Assembly: GCF_014897675.1 (NCBI RefSeq)
Contig: NZ_JABUXU010000002.1
Coordinates: 62,001-126,000, forward strand
Length of the DNA: 64,000 bases
Origin: Advenella sp. FME57
GTDB taxonomy: Bacteria; Pseudomonadota; Gammaproteobacteria; Burkholderiales; Burkholderiaceae_B
Direction of reading: 5' to 3'
The position numbers and the translations under genes were made by a program. This document shows, piece after piece, positions 12,680 through 20,160 of this stretch. The stretch's first letter is position 1, and each line of letters starts with the position of its first letter. A model generated the notes under the pieces. It was given only the letters and a program-made list of their open reading frames with translations. It searched no databases and was not told the DNA's origin.

Positions 12680-13111
12680 TTGAATGACGGTATCAAGCTT
12701 AACGGCGCCTGTCATTGTGGTGCAGTCCGGTTTACCGTATTGATCGCAGACGGGCTGCGCAATGTCAGGCGCTGCAATTGTTCCTATTGCGCTATGCGAG
12801 GGGCCGTTGTGGTCACGGCCGGTCTTGGCGATATTGCCTACGAGTCCGGCGGGCAATGGCTCACGCGTTATCAGTTCAATACCATGACTGCAGAGCACTA
12901 TTTTTGCTCGCGCTGCGGCATCTATACCCACCATCGAAGGCGCTCAGATCCGTCGCAGATCAGCGTGAACGTTGCATGCCTGGAAGGCGTGAGTCCTTTC
13001 GATTATCCATCTGTGCCCGTTGAAGAAGGGATAAGCCATCCACTGGACCACCCGGCTGTTGCATCGCTGGCTGGGACACTCAGTTATGTAGCGGCCGAAA
13101 ATAAAAACTAA
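12680..13111 (+). CDS. GFA/CENP-V domain protein (glutathione-dependent formaldehyde-activating type)
   Basis: 143 residues, started at TTG 12680, which has GGAGAGG just upstream; no in-frame ATG fits as well. The zinc motifs of the family are present: GACHCGAVRF, CNCSYCAMRGAV and FCSRCGIYTHH. GFA-family proteins bind two zinc ions and some use glutathione adducts of formaldehyde, but most members have no proven reaction. It follows acnA by 125 bases and may be transcribed from its own promoter. Confidence 0.8.
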   Translation: MNDGIKLNGACHCGAVRFTVLIADGLRNVRRCNCSYCAMRGAVVVTAGLGDIAYESGGQWLTRYQFNTMTAEHYFCSRCGIYTHHRRRSDPSQISVNVACLEGVSPFDYPSVPVEEGISHPLDHPAVASLAGTLSYVAAENKN

Positions 13112-13130
13112 ACTGCTTGCCGTCGCTTTA

Positions 13131-13144
13131 CGCCACGCGTGGCG
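13131..13144. repeat. 14-base perfect palindrome in the gap before azlC
   Basis: CGCCACGCGTGGCG is its own reverse complement. It lies 20 bases after the GFA gene, in a 289-base gap that otherwise shows no gene. It could act as a weak transcript end or as a protein site. Confidence 0.35.
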
Positions 13145-13400
13145 CCGCCTGCCAACTCGCGCGGTACGGCGGCTGCCGGCACCGCTAGGCCTTCCGGATA
13201 CGTCCTGTGTGCCGGCCATGTCTACATGCTGTTGCATTTGAATCGTGCGCGCACGGTTCGGTTTTTGCTTGACAAGCTATTGCCCGCATTTGCCGCCGGC
13301 CGCATTGTTGTCGGCCATTTGCGGCAGCCTGAGGTCACCGCAGGATTTTAGCCCGATACCTGTGATGTAATAGCGATCTGATAGAGGAGAGGCGCTCAGA

Positions 13401-14150
13401 ATGTCAGTGTTAAACAATGGTTGGCGGGGGGTTCGGGCTGGTGTGCCGGTGCTGCTCGGTTATGTGCCGGTGGCCATGGCATACGGGATCGCGGCCAAGG
13501 GCGTGGGCCTGTCGTTCTGGGAAACAGTGCTTATCTCGGTATTTGTCTATGCGGGCGCTTCGCAGTTTTTCATCCTTGCCGCCATCAAACTGGGCACACC
13601 GCTGCCCGGCATCGTCGCCATGGTTTCATTACTCAACGCGCGCCATCTGCTCTACGGTCCGCTCATCGCCAAATGGTTGCCACATACCTTGCACAAGCGT
13701 TTGCAGGCCGCCTTTTTGCTGACCGATGAAGTGTTCGCTACCGCTTTTCATGCGATGGGACGTCAGCCGGCCAATGCGCAATTTGCCTGGTATGTCGGGC
13801 TGGGCCTGACCGCGTGGCTGGCCTGGATTGGCGGGACAATTATCGGGCTGGTCGCCGGGTCCGGTCTGACCGCCCAGTTTCCGCAGGTCGATCAGATATT
13901 GCGCTTTGCCCTTGTGGCCCTGTTTTTTTCGCTGGCACTGCTTAGCGTGAAACGTCCCATGCTGCGCGCACTATTGATTGCGTCTGTGATGACCTTGCTG
14001 TTTCTTATCTACTTCGGAGCAACGCCTGCCATCCTGGCCGGAACGGTCAGTGCCTGGTTGTGCTATGTACCCGGCGACCAGGCTGCTGCCGCAAGCGATG
14101 GTGGCGCACAGCATAAAGACAGGGATGGAGAACCTCATGGGACAGACTGA
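13401..14150 (+). CDS. azlC: AzlC family branched-chain amino acid exporter, large subunit
   Basis: 249 residues with about five to seven membrane segments. GVPVLLGYVPVAMAYGIAAK at the N-terminus and FVYAGASQFFILAAIKLG, then NARHLLYGP, are the recognisable AzlC/YgaZ signatures. AzlC works with the small AzlD subunit to export branched-chain amino acids or related compounds. The C-terminal 20 residues are hydrophilic. The 3' end overlaps azlD by 14 bases. Confidence 0.88.
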   Translation: MSVLNNGWRGVRAGVPVLLGYVPVAMAYGIAAKGVGLSFWETVLISVFVYAGASQFFILAAIKLGTPLPGIVAMVSLLNARHLLYGPLIAKWLPHTLHKRLQAAFLLTDEVFATAFHAMGRQPANAQFAWYVGLGLTAWLAWIGGTIIGLVAGSGLTAQFPQVDQILRFALVALFFSLALLSVKRPMLRALLIASVMTLLFLIYFGATPAILAGTVSAWLCYVPGDQAAAASDGGAQHKDRDGEPHGTD

Positions 14151-14472
14151 ATTCTGGCTGGCCATCGTCGTCATGGCCGTGGTGACCTGGCTGACGCGTG
14201 CCTTGCCATTTGTGCTGATGCGCAAGTCGACTATTTTTGGCCGCCTGGCCTCGGGCCGGTTTGTTATTCTGGGGCCGGCGCTGCTGGTATCCATGACTGT
14301 GGTCGTGGTGTACTCCGACTTGCAGCAGGCCACCGGCGCCACCAGCGTGCTGAGTTATTTTTGCGGTCTGGTCGCGGCAGGCGTGTGCGCCCGGCTTACC
14401 CGCAATGCGGGGTTTGCAGTACTGGCCGGGATGGCGGCCTATGGGGCGGCGCTGTTGGCGCTGCCGATATAA
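14137..14472 (+). CDS. azlD: AzlD family transporter, small subunit
   Basis: 111 residues from ATG 14137, which overlaps the end of azlC; the open frame upstream is the shadow of azlC. Three or four membrane segments are visible, with WLTRALPFVLMRKS near residue 18 typical of AzlD/YgaH. It should form the exporter with the AzlC encoded just before. A second, divergent-sequence azlCD pair is found at 37487-38568. Confidence 0.85.
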   Translation: MGQTEFWLAIVVMAVVTWLTRALPFVLMRKSTIFGRLASGRFVILGPALLVSMTVVVVYSDLQQATGATSVLSYFCGLVAAGVCARLTRNAGFAVLAGMAAYGAALLALPI

Positions 14473-14481
14473 TCGGCGCGG

Positions 14482-15282
14482 TTACAGTAGAAACGGCCGG
14501 CCGGTGACTTGTGTGGAAGGAACAGCCATGTCTTGCCTGGCCATGATGCCTGCCTCAAAGCCCATGCGTCCGGCCTGCACGGCCAGTTTGAATGCTTCTG
14601 CCATTTTCACCGGATCATGGGCCTGGGATACGGCCGAGTTAAGCAGGACGGCATCGTAGCCCATTTGCATGGCTTGCACCGCGTCCATGGGCGAGCCGAT
14701 ACCGGCGTCGACAATGAGCGGGACATCCGGCAGGCGTGCACGCAGGATGCGTAGCCCATGCGGGTTGGTCAGACCCTGCCCGGAGCCGATAGGTGCTCCC
14801 CAGGGCATCAACAGCCGGCAGCCGACATCCAGCAGGCGACGGCAGGTCACCAGATCGTCCGTGCAATAGGGAAACACTTCAAAACCGTCTTTGGCCAGTT
14901 CTTCGGCCGCGCCAATCAATTCGATCGGATCGGGCTGCAGCGTGTAGTCGTCGCCGATCACTTCCAGTTTGATCCAGTGCGTTCCAAAAATTTCCCGCGC
15001 CATCTGCGCCAGCGTAATCGCTTCACGCCCCGTTTTGCAGCCTGCGGTATTGGGCAGCAGATGCAGGCCGGAGTCTTTGAGCATCTGAAAAAAGGAATTG
15101 TCCAGCGCCGCACCGGCGCCGCCGCTTGCCGAGGGCGTCAGCTGCCGCTTGAGCCCGACGGTAATGACCGCGGCCCCCGAGGCAGTGATTGCGTCCTGCA
15201 ATACTTTGGGCGACGGGTAGCCCGCGGTGCCCAGAAAGAAGCGACTCTCCAGCAATGTGTCTGCGATAGCAAATGGTTTCAT
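14482..15282 (-). CDS. thiG: ThiG, thiazole synthase
   Basis: 266 residues, a TIM-barrel enzyme that joins deoxyxylulose phosphate, dehydroglycine and ThiS-borne sulfur into the thiazole ring of thiamine. FFLGTAGYPSPKVLQ at the N-terminus, the Schiff-base lysine in WIKLEVIGDD and the phosphate-binding GIGSPMDAVQAMQMGYDAVLL identify it. It follows thiS by 18 bases and is the last gene of thiO-thiS-thiG. No thiE is attached here. Confidence 0.95.
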   Translation of the reverse strand: MKPFAIADTLLESRFFLGTAGYPSPKVLQDAITASGAAVITVGLKRQLTPSASGGAGAALDNSFFQMLKDSGLHLLPNTAGCKTGREAITLAQMAREIFGTHWIKLEVIGDDYTLQPDPIELIGAAEELAKDGFEVFPYCTDDLVTCRRLLDVGCRLLMPWGAPIGSGQGLTNPHGLRILRARLPDVPLIVDAGIGSPMDAVQAMQMGYDAVLLNSAVSQAHDPVKMAEAFKLAVQAGRMGFEAGIMARQDMAVPSTQVTGRPFLL

Positions 15283-15300
15283 AATCGTGATGCAGCTGGG

Positions 15301-15528
15301 TTAGCCGCCGGTGATAGGGCTGAAAGTAAATACCTGATCGCCCTCGGACAATACGGTGTCGCCGCGCTTGGGTCGGGGAATAAAAACTTCATTGACCGCA
15401 GTGGCAACGGCGGCGGGGTCATCGGCCTGGCCGGCCGTGCTTTGCAAATGCGCAATCAGCTGGGCCAGCGTGGTGCCGCTGGCGATGTTGTGTTTGGTTC
15501 CGTTGACGGAAATGTGAAGAGTGCTCAT
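15301..15528 (-). CDS. thiS: ThiS, sulfur carrier protein
   Basis: 75 residues with a ubiquitin-like fold and the essential C-terminal Gly-Gly (SPITGG), which is adenylated and then thiocarboxylated to carry sulfur to ThiG. It is about ten residues longer than E. coli ThiS, through an insertion around residues 30-42. It overlaps the end of thiO by 4 bases (ATGA type), so the two are translationally coupled. Confidence 0.92.
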   Translation of the reverse strand: MSTLHISVNGTKHNIASGTTLAQLIAHLQSTAGQADDPAAVATAVNEVFIPRPKRGDTVLSEGDQVFTFSPITGG

Positions 15529-16598
15529 GCTGTTTGAATCAGATTGAAATCGGGTTCAAATATTGATTGTAGGGCCTTTTCCAAGACGGCGGGCGCAATC
15601 AGCCAACCATGACGGAACAATCCATTGATGCGTGTCAGGCCCTGTTCGTTCTCGATACGGGGTAGATTGTCTAGCAGGGCAGGCCGCAAATTGACCTCGG
15701 TGTGGATCAGGCGCGCCTCGGCCAGCTCGGGCAGCACACTGTGAGCGGCCGTCAGCAATTCCACGGTGCTGCGCAGCGATACCGGCGAGCGGTCTTCGCT
15801 CTCGATTTCGCTGGCGCCCACCACAACCGTATCGGGTGCGCGCGGCACGATGTACACACGGTAACGCGGATGCAGCAGGCGAACAGGCCGGCTAAGGGTC
15901 AGGCCACTGGCCTGCAGCCAGAAAATTTCACCCCGTACGCCACGCACATTGCGACAGTTCAGTTGATGGCTGTTGGCGTGAGGACGCTCCCGGGCGCCGG
16001 TGCCGCGCACATCGAATACCCAGTCGAATGCATGCACGCCTTGCGCTGTCTGCAACTTCCCGGGTTTCAAGCTGATCACCGGGGTACCCCAGTGCCAGGT
16101 GGTGTTGTCAGCAGATTCGGCCAGCGCCTGCATGGCCTGGACCGTATGGATCTGTCCTTCGCCTTGCAGCATCCAGGCGTGGCTGGGGCCCTGGATCGAA
16201 GGTTCCAGTGACTGCAACTGATCGCGTGTGAGCATTTGCGGGCGCGCATGTTGCGGCGCTTTGGCATCCAGCAGCGAGGTCAGGCGCGTTGCCGCCCCTT
16301 CATCGCCGCGATGCGCAACCAGCAGGCTGCCCCGCACATGAAATTGCACCGGCAGGCGCAGCGTGGGAACCAGTGCCGACCACAGCTCGATGGAGCGCAA
16401 GCCCATGTCGAATACGTCTGCATCGCCGCTTTCGAGTTCGGCAATGGGACTGAGCATGCCGGCGGCAGTCCAGCCGGCCGCTACCCGTGCCTGTGCGGAC
16501 GTGGCGGGGTCAAATACGGAAACCTGGTGTCCCTGGCGTGAGAGCACCAAGGCGAGGATGCGCCCCAACAGCCCGGCGCCGGCAATGCCAATATTCAT
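15525..16598 (-). CDS. thiO: ThiO, glycine oxidase (FAD-dependent)
   Basis: 357 residues from ATG 16598; the open frame extends 39 codons further but MNIGIAGAGLLGRILA begins exactly with the FAD-binding Rossmann motif. The DAO-type fold continues with VAAGWTAAGMLSP, and the C-terminal NGLFRHGWLIAPA is the second FAD-contact region. It oxidises glycine to the dehydroglycine used by ThiG, the aerobic alternative to ThiH. I looked for a TPP riboswitch between it and the next gene and saw none. Confidence 0.9.
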   Translation of the reverse strand: MNIGIAGAGLLGRILALVLSRQGHQVSVFDPATSAQARVAAGWTAAGMLSPIAELESGDADVFDMGLRSIELWSALVPTLRLPVQFHVRGSLLVAHRGDEGAATRLTSLLDAKAPQHARPQMLTRDQLQSLEPSIQGPSHAWMLQGEGQIHTVQAMQALAESADNTTWHWGTPVISLKPGKLQTAQGVHAFDWVFDVRGTGARERPHANSHQLNCRNVRGVRGEIFWLQASGLTLSRPVRLLHPRYRVYIVPRAPDTVVVGASEIESEDRSPVSLRSTVELLTAAHSVLPELAEARLIHTEVNLRPALLDNLPRIENEQGLTRINGLFRHGWLIAPAVLEKALQSIFEPDFNLIQTA

Positions 16599-16777
16599 GG
16601 TGTGATTCGCTTGCGGACCCGCAGGTCCTGTGATGTTCGATTCGATGCAACAGTATATCGCTGTCCTTGTCTGGCGCAAGGGCAACAGAGAACTGGTATA
16701 GCAATTGCGCGGCATCTGGACTCATGAGGCCGCGTCTGGGAGGGCCGTGAAGTCAGCCTGTCGGCTGACTGTCGCGC

Positions 16778-17215
16778 CTATCTGCCCAGCTTTTGCTGCA
16801 AGGGCGGGCCATATTGCAGGGCCACGGAGGTCAGGTCATTTACAATGGTGGTGGCGCAGCTGCCGCTGGATTCAGACAGGCAGATACGGATGTGCTGCTG
16901 GATGTTTAGCCAGGGATTGATGGGCGAGGCGGCATTGACGATGTCCACATTTTCTGCAATGGCGGTAAATCGGCCCTCGCGCGTGGGGTCTGCGCTTTGC
17001 AGATTTAAGCGGGCGACCGCCTGGTTCATATCGTTGACCAGGGTAAGCGTGGGCGAGCTGGCAATTTGGTTGCGGATCTGCGCCGTGATGTAGGTACCGA
17101 TCGGGTCATTGGGCGTATTGCCAAAGACATACACCGGGATTTTTGCCAGCGCAGATTGCGCAGCAACGGCAAGTAGGCAACCGATAGCCCCTGTTAGCAC
17201 ATGTGTGATTTTCAT
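16778..17215 (-). CDS. Small secreted protein of unknown function
   Basis: 145 residues with a clear signal peptide (MKITHVLTGAIGCLLAVAA, cleavage expected after ALA, near residue 24). GGAGAG lies 6 bases before the ATG. The mature part is about 120 residues, with two cysteines nine residues apart (CLSESSGSC) that could form a disulfide in the periplasm. It does not match any family I can name. It lies alone between thiO and the divergent recQ. Confidence 0.7.
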   Translation of the reverse strand: MKITHVLTGAIGCLLAVAAQSALAKIPVYVFGNTPNDPIGTYITAQIRNQIASSPTLTLVNDMNQAVARLNLQSADPTREGRFTAIAENVDIVNAASPINPWLNIQQHIRICLSESSGSCATTIVNDLTSVALQYGPPLQQKLGR

Positions 17216-17345
17216 ATCGAACTCTCCGTAGCGGTATAACGATTATAATAGCTTTATACCTGTGCCGGACAGCGGACCCATGGTCGCTGCGGCTTAAACC
17301 TTTGTCAGTTAATTACCGGCTTATATTTTTTGTGTCTCATTTCTA

Positions 17346-19175
17346 GTGTCTGATTCCACCACCCCGCTGTCTGTCCTGAAACGTGTTTTTGGTTACGATT
17401 CCTTTCGTGGCGAGCAGCAGGCCATTGTTGAACATCTGGTCGCAGGCCACGATGCGCTCGTGCTTATGCCAACCGGCGCCGGCAAATCGCTGTGCTATCA
17501 GGTGCCTGCGCTTATCCGCCCGGGAACCGCCATCGTGGTCTCTCCGCTTATTGCGCTGATGCAGGACCAGGTCGATGCCCTGCGCGAGCTGGGCGCACGC
17601 GCGGCCTTTCTGAACTCCAGCCAGGAATGGGAGACCATTCGCGAGGTGGAAAACGCGTTTGCGCGTGGCGAACTGGATTTTCTCTATGTCGCCCCCGAAC
17701 GCCTCTTGACCGACCGCTGCATGCGCCTGCTGGAACGGGGGCGCATTGCCCTGTTTGCGATTGATGAAGCCCATTGCGTCTCGCAATGGGGGCATGATTT
17801 CCGTCCTGAATACCTGGGCCTGTCCCGCCTGCAGGAACAATGGCCAGATGTGCCCCGCATTGCGCTGACCGCCACAGCGACGCCACAGACTCGCGATGAA
17901 ATTGCACAACGGCTGGGCCTGACGCAGGCACGGCATTTCGTGGCAGGATTTGACCGTCCCAATATCAGATATGTCATTGTCGAAAAAAATGACGTGCGCC
18001 GCCAGCTGCTGGGCTTTATTCGCGAAGAGCATGCGGGCGATTCGGGTATCGTGTATTGCTTATCGCGCAATAAAACCGAAGACACGGCAGAGTTTCTCTG
18101 TCGGGAGGGCATTGACGCGATGGCCTATCATGCGGGCCTGCCGGCAGAGTTGCGGGCGCAGCGACAGGCACGCTTTTTGCGGGACGACGGCGTGGTCATG
18201 GTTGCTACGATTGCATTTGGCATGGGTATCAACAAGCCCGATGTGCGTTTCGTAGCACATATCGATCTGCCCAAATCGGTCGAAGGCTATTATCAGGAAA
18301 CCGGCAGGGCAGGTCGGGATGGCTTGCCGGCCACCGCCTGGATGGCCTATGGGCTGCAGGATGTGGTGCAGCAACGTAAAATGATTGACGACTCCACGGG
18401 CGATGAATTTTTCAAGCGTCGCTCGGGGGCGCAACTGGATGGCATGCTGGCCCTGTGCGAAACCGTGCAGTGTCGGCGCACCCGTTTGCTGGCCTATTTC
18501 GGGCAGCAATCAGAGCCCTGCGGCAATTGCGATGTCTGTCTGACGCCGCCGCAAACCTGGGATGGCACCGTGGCAGCCCAGAAGATTCTGTCTGCTATTT
18601 ATCGCCTGCATCGCGAACGCGATCAGCGTTACGGGGCAGGGCATCTGATTGATATTCTGCGCGGCAAGCGTACCGATAAGGTGGCGCAGCATTCGCATGA
18701 CACCCTGTCTGTCTTCGGTATTGGCGAGGATATTTCCGAGCAGGGCTGGCGCAGTGTGTTGCGACAGCTGATGGCGGCCAATGTTGTCACGGTCGATGGT
18801 GATGGTTACGGGACGCTGGCGTTGACCGAAAAAAGCCGCAGCGTACTCAAGGGCGAGCAGGTGCTGATGATGCGCAAGGAGTCTGCCCGCGCTGCGGCAC
18901 GATCGCGCAATATCATGCCCCGTGGTAAGCGCGAAGTTCGCGTGCTGTCGGCGGCAGCGCAATCGCGATTTGAAAGCTTGCGGCAATGGCGGCGTGATAT
19001 TGCCAAGGAACACGGCGTGCCGGCCTACGTGATTTTCAAGGACGATACGCTGGCGCAAATTGCCGAACTGGAACCGAGCACACTCAGCGACTTGGCGGCC
19101 GTCAATGGCGTCGGGCAGCACAAGCTGGATACCTATGGCGAGGCGATACTGACGTTCCTGGACGAGCTCGAATAA
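17346..19175 (+). CDS. recQ: RecQ, ATP-dependent 3'-5' DNA helicase
   Basis: 609 residues, with GTG 17346 as start (SDSTTPLSVLKRVFGYDSFR follows). Superfamily 2 motifs are complete: LMPTGAGKSLCYQ, IDEAHCVSQWGHDFRPEY, and HIDLPKSVEGYYQETGRAGRDG. The zinc-binding part shows CRRTRLLAYFGQQSEPCGNC and a following DVC. The C-terminal 80 residues form one HRDC domain. It unwinds DNA in recombination repair and stalled-fork processing. No strong ribosome-binding site is seen before the GTG. Confidence 0.95.
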   Translation: MSDSTTPLSVLKRVFGYDSFRGEQQAIVEHLVAGHDALVLMPTGAGKSLCYQVPALIRPGTAIVVSPLIALMQDQVDALRELGARAAFLNSSQEWETIREVENAFARGELDFLYVAPERLLTDRCMRLLERGRIALFAIDEAHCVSQWGHDFRPEYLGLSRLQEQWPDVPRIALTATATPQTRDEIAQRLGLTQARHFVAGFDRPNIRYVIVEKNDVRRQLLGFIREEHAGDSGIVYCLSRNKTEDTAEFLCREGIDAMAYHAGLPAELRAQRQARFLRDDGVVMVATIAFGMGINKPDVRFVAHIDLPKSVEGYYQETGRAGRDGLPATAWMAYGLQDVVQQRKMIDDSTGDEFFKRRSGAQLDGMLALCETVQCRRTRLLAYFGQQSEPCGNCDVCLTPPQTWDGTVAAQKILSAIYRLHRERDQRYGAGHLIDILRGKRTDKVAQHSHDTLSVFGIGEDISEQGWRSVLRQLMAANVVTVDGDGYGTLALTEKSRSVLKGEQVLMMRKESARAAARSRNIMPRGKREVRVLSAAAQSRFESLRQWRRDIAKEHGVPAYVIFKDDTLAQIAELEPSTLSDLAAVNGVGQHKLDTYGEAILTFLDELE

Positions 19176-19211
19176 AGGAATGCGGGCAAAGGCACGCGGA
19201 TAGAAGTGTAC

Positions 19212-19269
19212 CGGTAAAGGACGTTGTTAATGGGACATTGGTAAAGGGACATTGGTAAAGGGGACATCG
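19212..19269. repeat. Short tandem repeat between recQ and the FhuF-like gene
   Basis: Two exact 14-base units GGGACATTGGTAAA (19232-19245, 19246-19259), flanked by degraded copies on both sides (GGTAAAGGACGTTGTTAAT before, GGGGACATCG after). It is in a 196-base gap between two converging genes. Confidence 0.6.
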
Positions 19270-19352
19270 CAATGAGTGGCCGCTTGCCGGATCCGTGCCT
19301 GGCACTGCATGACAGTAATCGTAAAGAAACAACGAGAAATAACCAAAAGTAA

Positions 19353-19369
19353 TGCCGCAGTCTGCGGCA
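19353..19369 (-). terminator. Probable terminator of the siderophore receptor / reductase operon
   Basis: TGCCGCAG and CTGCGGCA separated by one base form a GC-rich stem directly after the reductase stop. On the reverse strand it is followed by a T-containing stretch (TTACTTTTGGTTATTT). The T-run is broken, so its efficiency is uncertain. Confidence 0.5.
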
Positions 19370-19371
19370 AT

Positions 19372-20160
19372 TTAGGTTTCTGACGCTGCCTGTGCGTGCG
19401 CGCGATCGTGTTCTGCCCATTCGCTGGCCAATAGCGGCAGGCGCTCTTCCATGGGGATCTTGGGGCAATTGCTGCACAGTTTGGCATTCGGACAGCGAAA
19501 GTATTGGCAGCAGACGCGACGGTTCAGCGACAGCCGGTCCGGCAGGCTGTAGCGGCTCATATCAATATCCAGATAACCACTTTCTGCCGGCAGGCCGATA
19601 GCCTGCAGCCAGACATGGCCACGGGCACGAATATGGGCAGTGCTGTATTGCGGCAGATCATGGTAGTACAGCAGCAATGCAGCCAGCACGCTGTCTGCGG
19701 TATGGCGCCCCGCCAGCTTGGCGGCCACTGGCGTGATATTGCACAAGGCCAGGCGAACCTGTTCCAGACTGTCGGCCAGCGTAGCGGCCGGCTCTGTTTC
19801 ATCCGCAATATTCAGCGTAATTGCGTCTTCGGGTAAATAGGCCTGTTGGGCCAGGCCTTCGGAAAAGTGCAGCTGCAGCCGGCGAGAATCGACCAGGCAG
19901 CGATGATGTTCGTAGGCAAGAATGGTTGTATACACAGGCACCCACATGCAGGTGCGCCAGGTATGGGCGTTCCAATAGTGGCGACCGGCCTCGGGATGAA
20001 GCCGCGCTACGTCGTCAAATAGCAATTGCAATACATCCTGCCGCACCTGGCCAAAGGTCAGGTCGGCGGGGCCGCACAGCGGCGTTGTTGAAACGGGCAA
20101 CAGGCGCCCAAGTGCCTGTTGCAATTGCTCATAGAAGGAGATGTCTTCCTGGATTACCAT
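19372..20160 (-). CDS. FhuF-like siderophore-iron reductase
   Basis: 262 residues from ATG 20160, which overlaps the receptor stop (ATGGTAA). The C-terminal CCQYFRCPNAKLCSNCP has the Cys-Cys-x10-Cys-x2-Cys pattern that binds the unusual [2Fe-2S] cluster of FhuF. FhuF-type enzymes reduce ferric siderophores in the cytoplasm to free the iron. Overlap with the upstream receptor gene means they are co-expressed, and both lie behind the Fur box at 22353-22371. Confidence 0.82.
   Translation of the reverse strand: MVIQEDISFYEQLQQALGRLLPVSTTPLCGPADLTFGQVRQDVLQLLFDDVARLHPEAGRHYWNAHTWRTCMWVPVYTTILAYEHHRCLVDSRRLQLHFSEGLAQQAYLPEDAITLNIADETEPAATLADSLEQVRLALCNITPVAAKLAGRHTADSVLAALLLYYHDLPQYSTAHIRARGHVWLQAIGLPAESGYLDIDMSRYSLPDRLSLNRRVCCQYFRCPNAKLCSNCPKIPMEERLPLLASEWAEHDRAHAQAASET

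Noticed and set aside
16599-16777. A thiamine pyrophosphate riboswitch before thiO
   Set aside because: I looked for the CTGAGA-type core and the downstream conserved arm on the reverse strand and did not find them.
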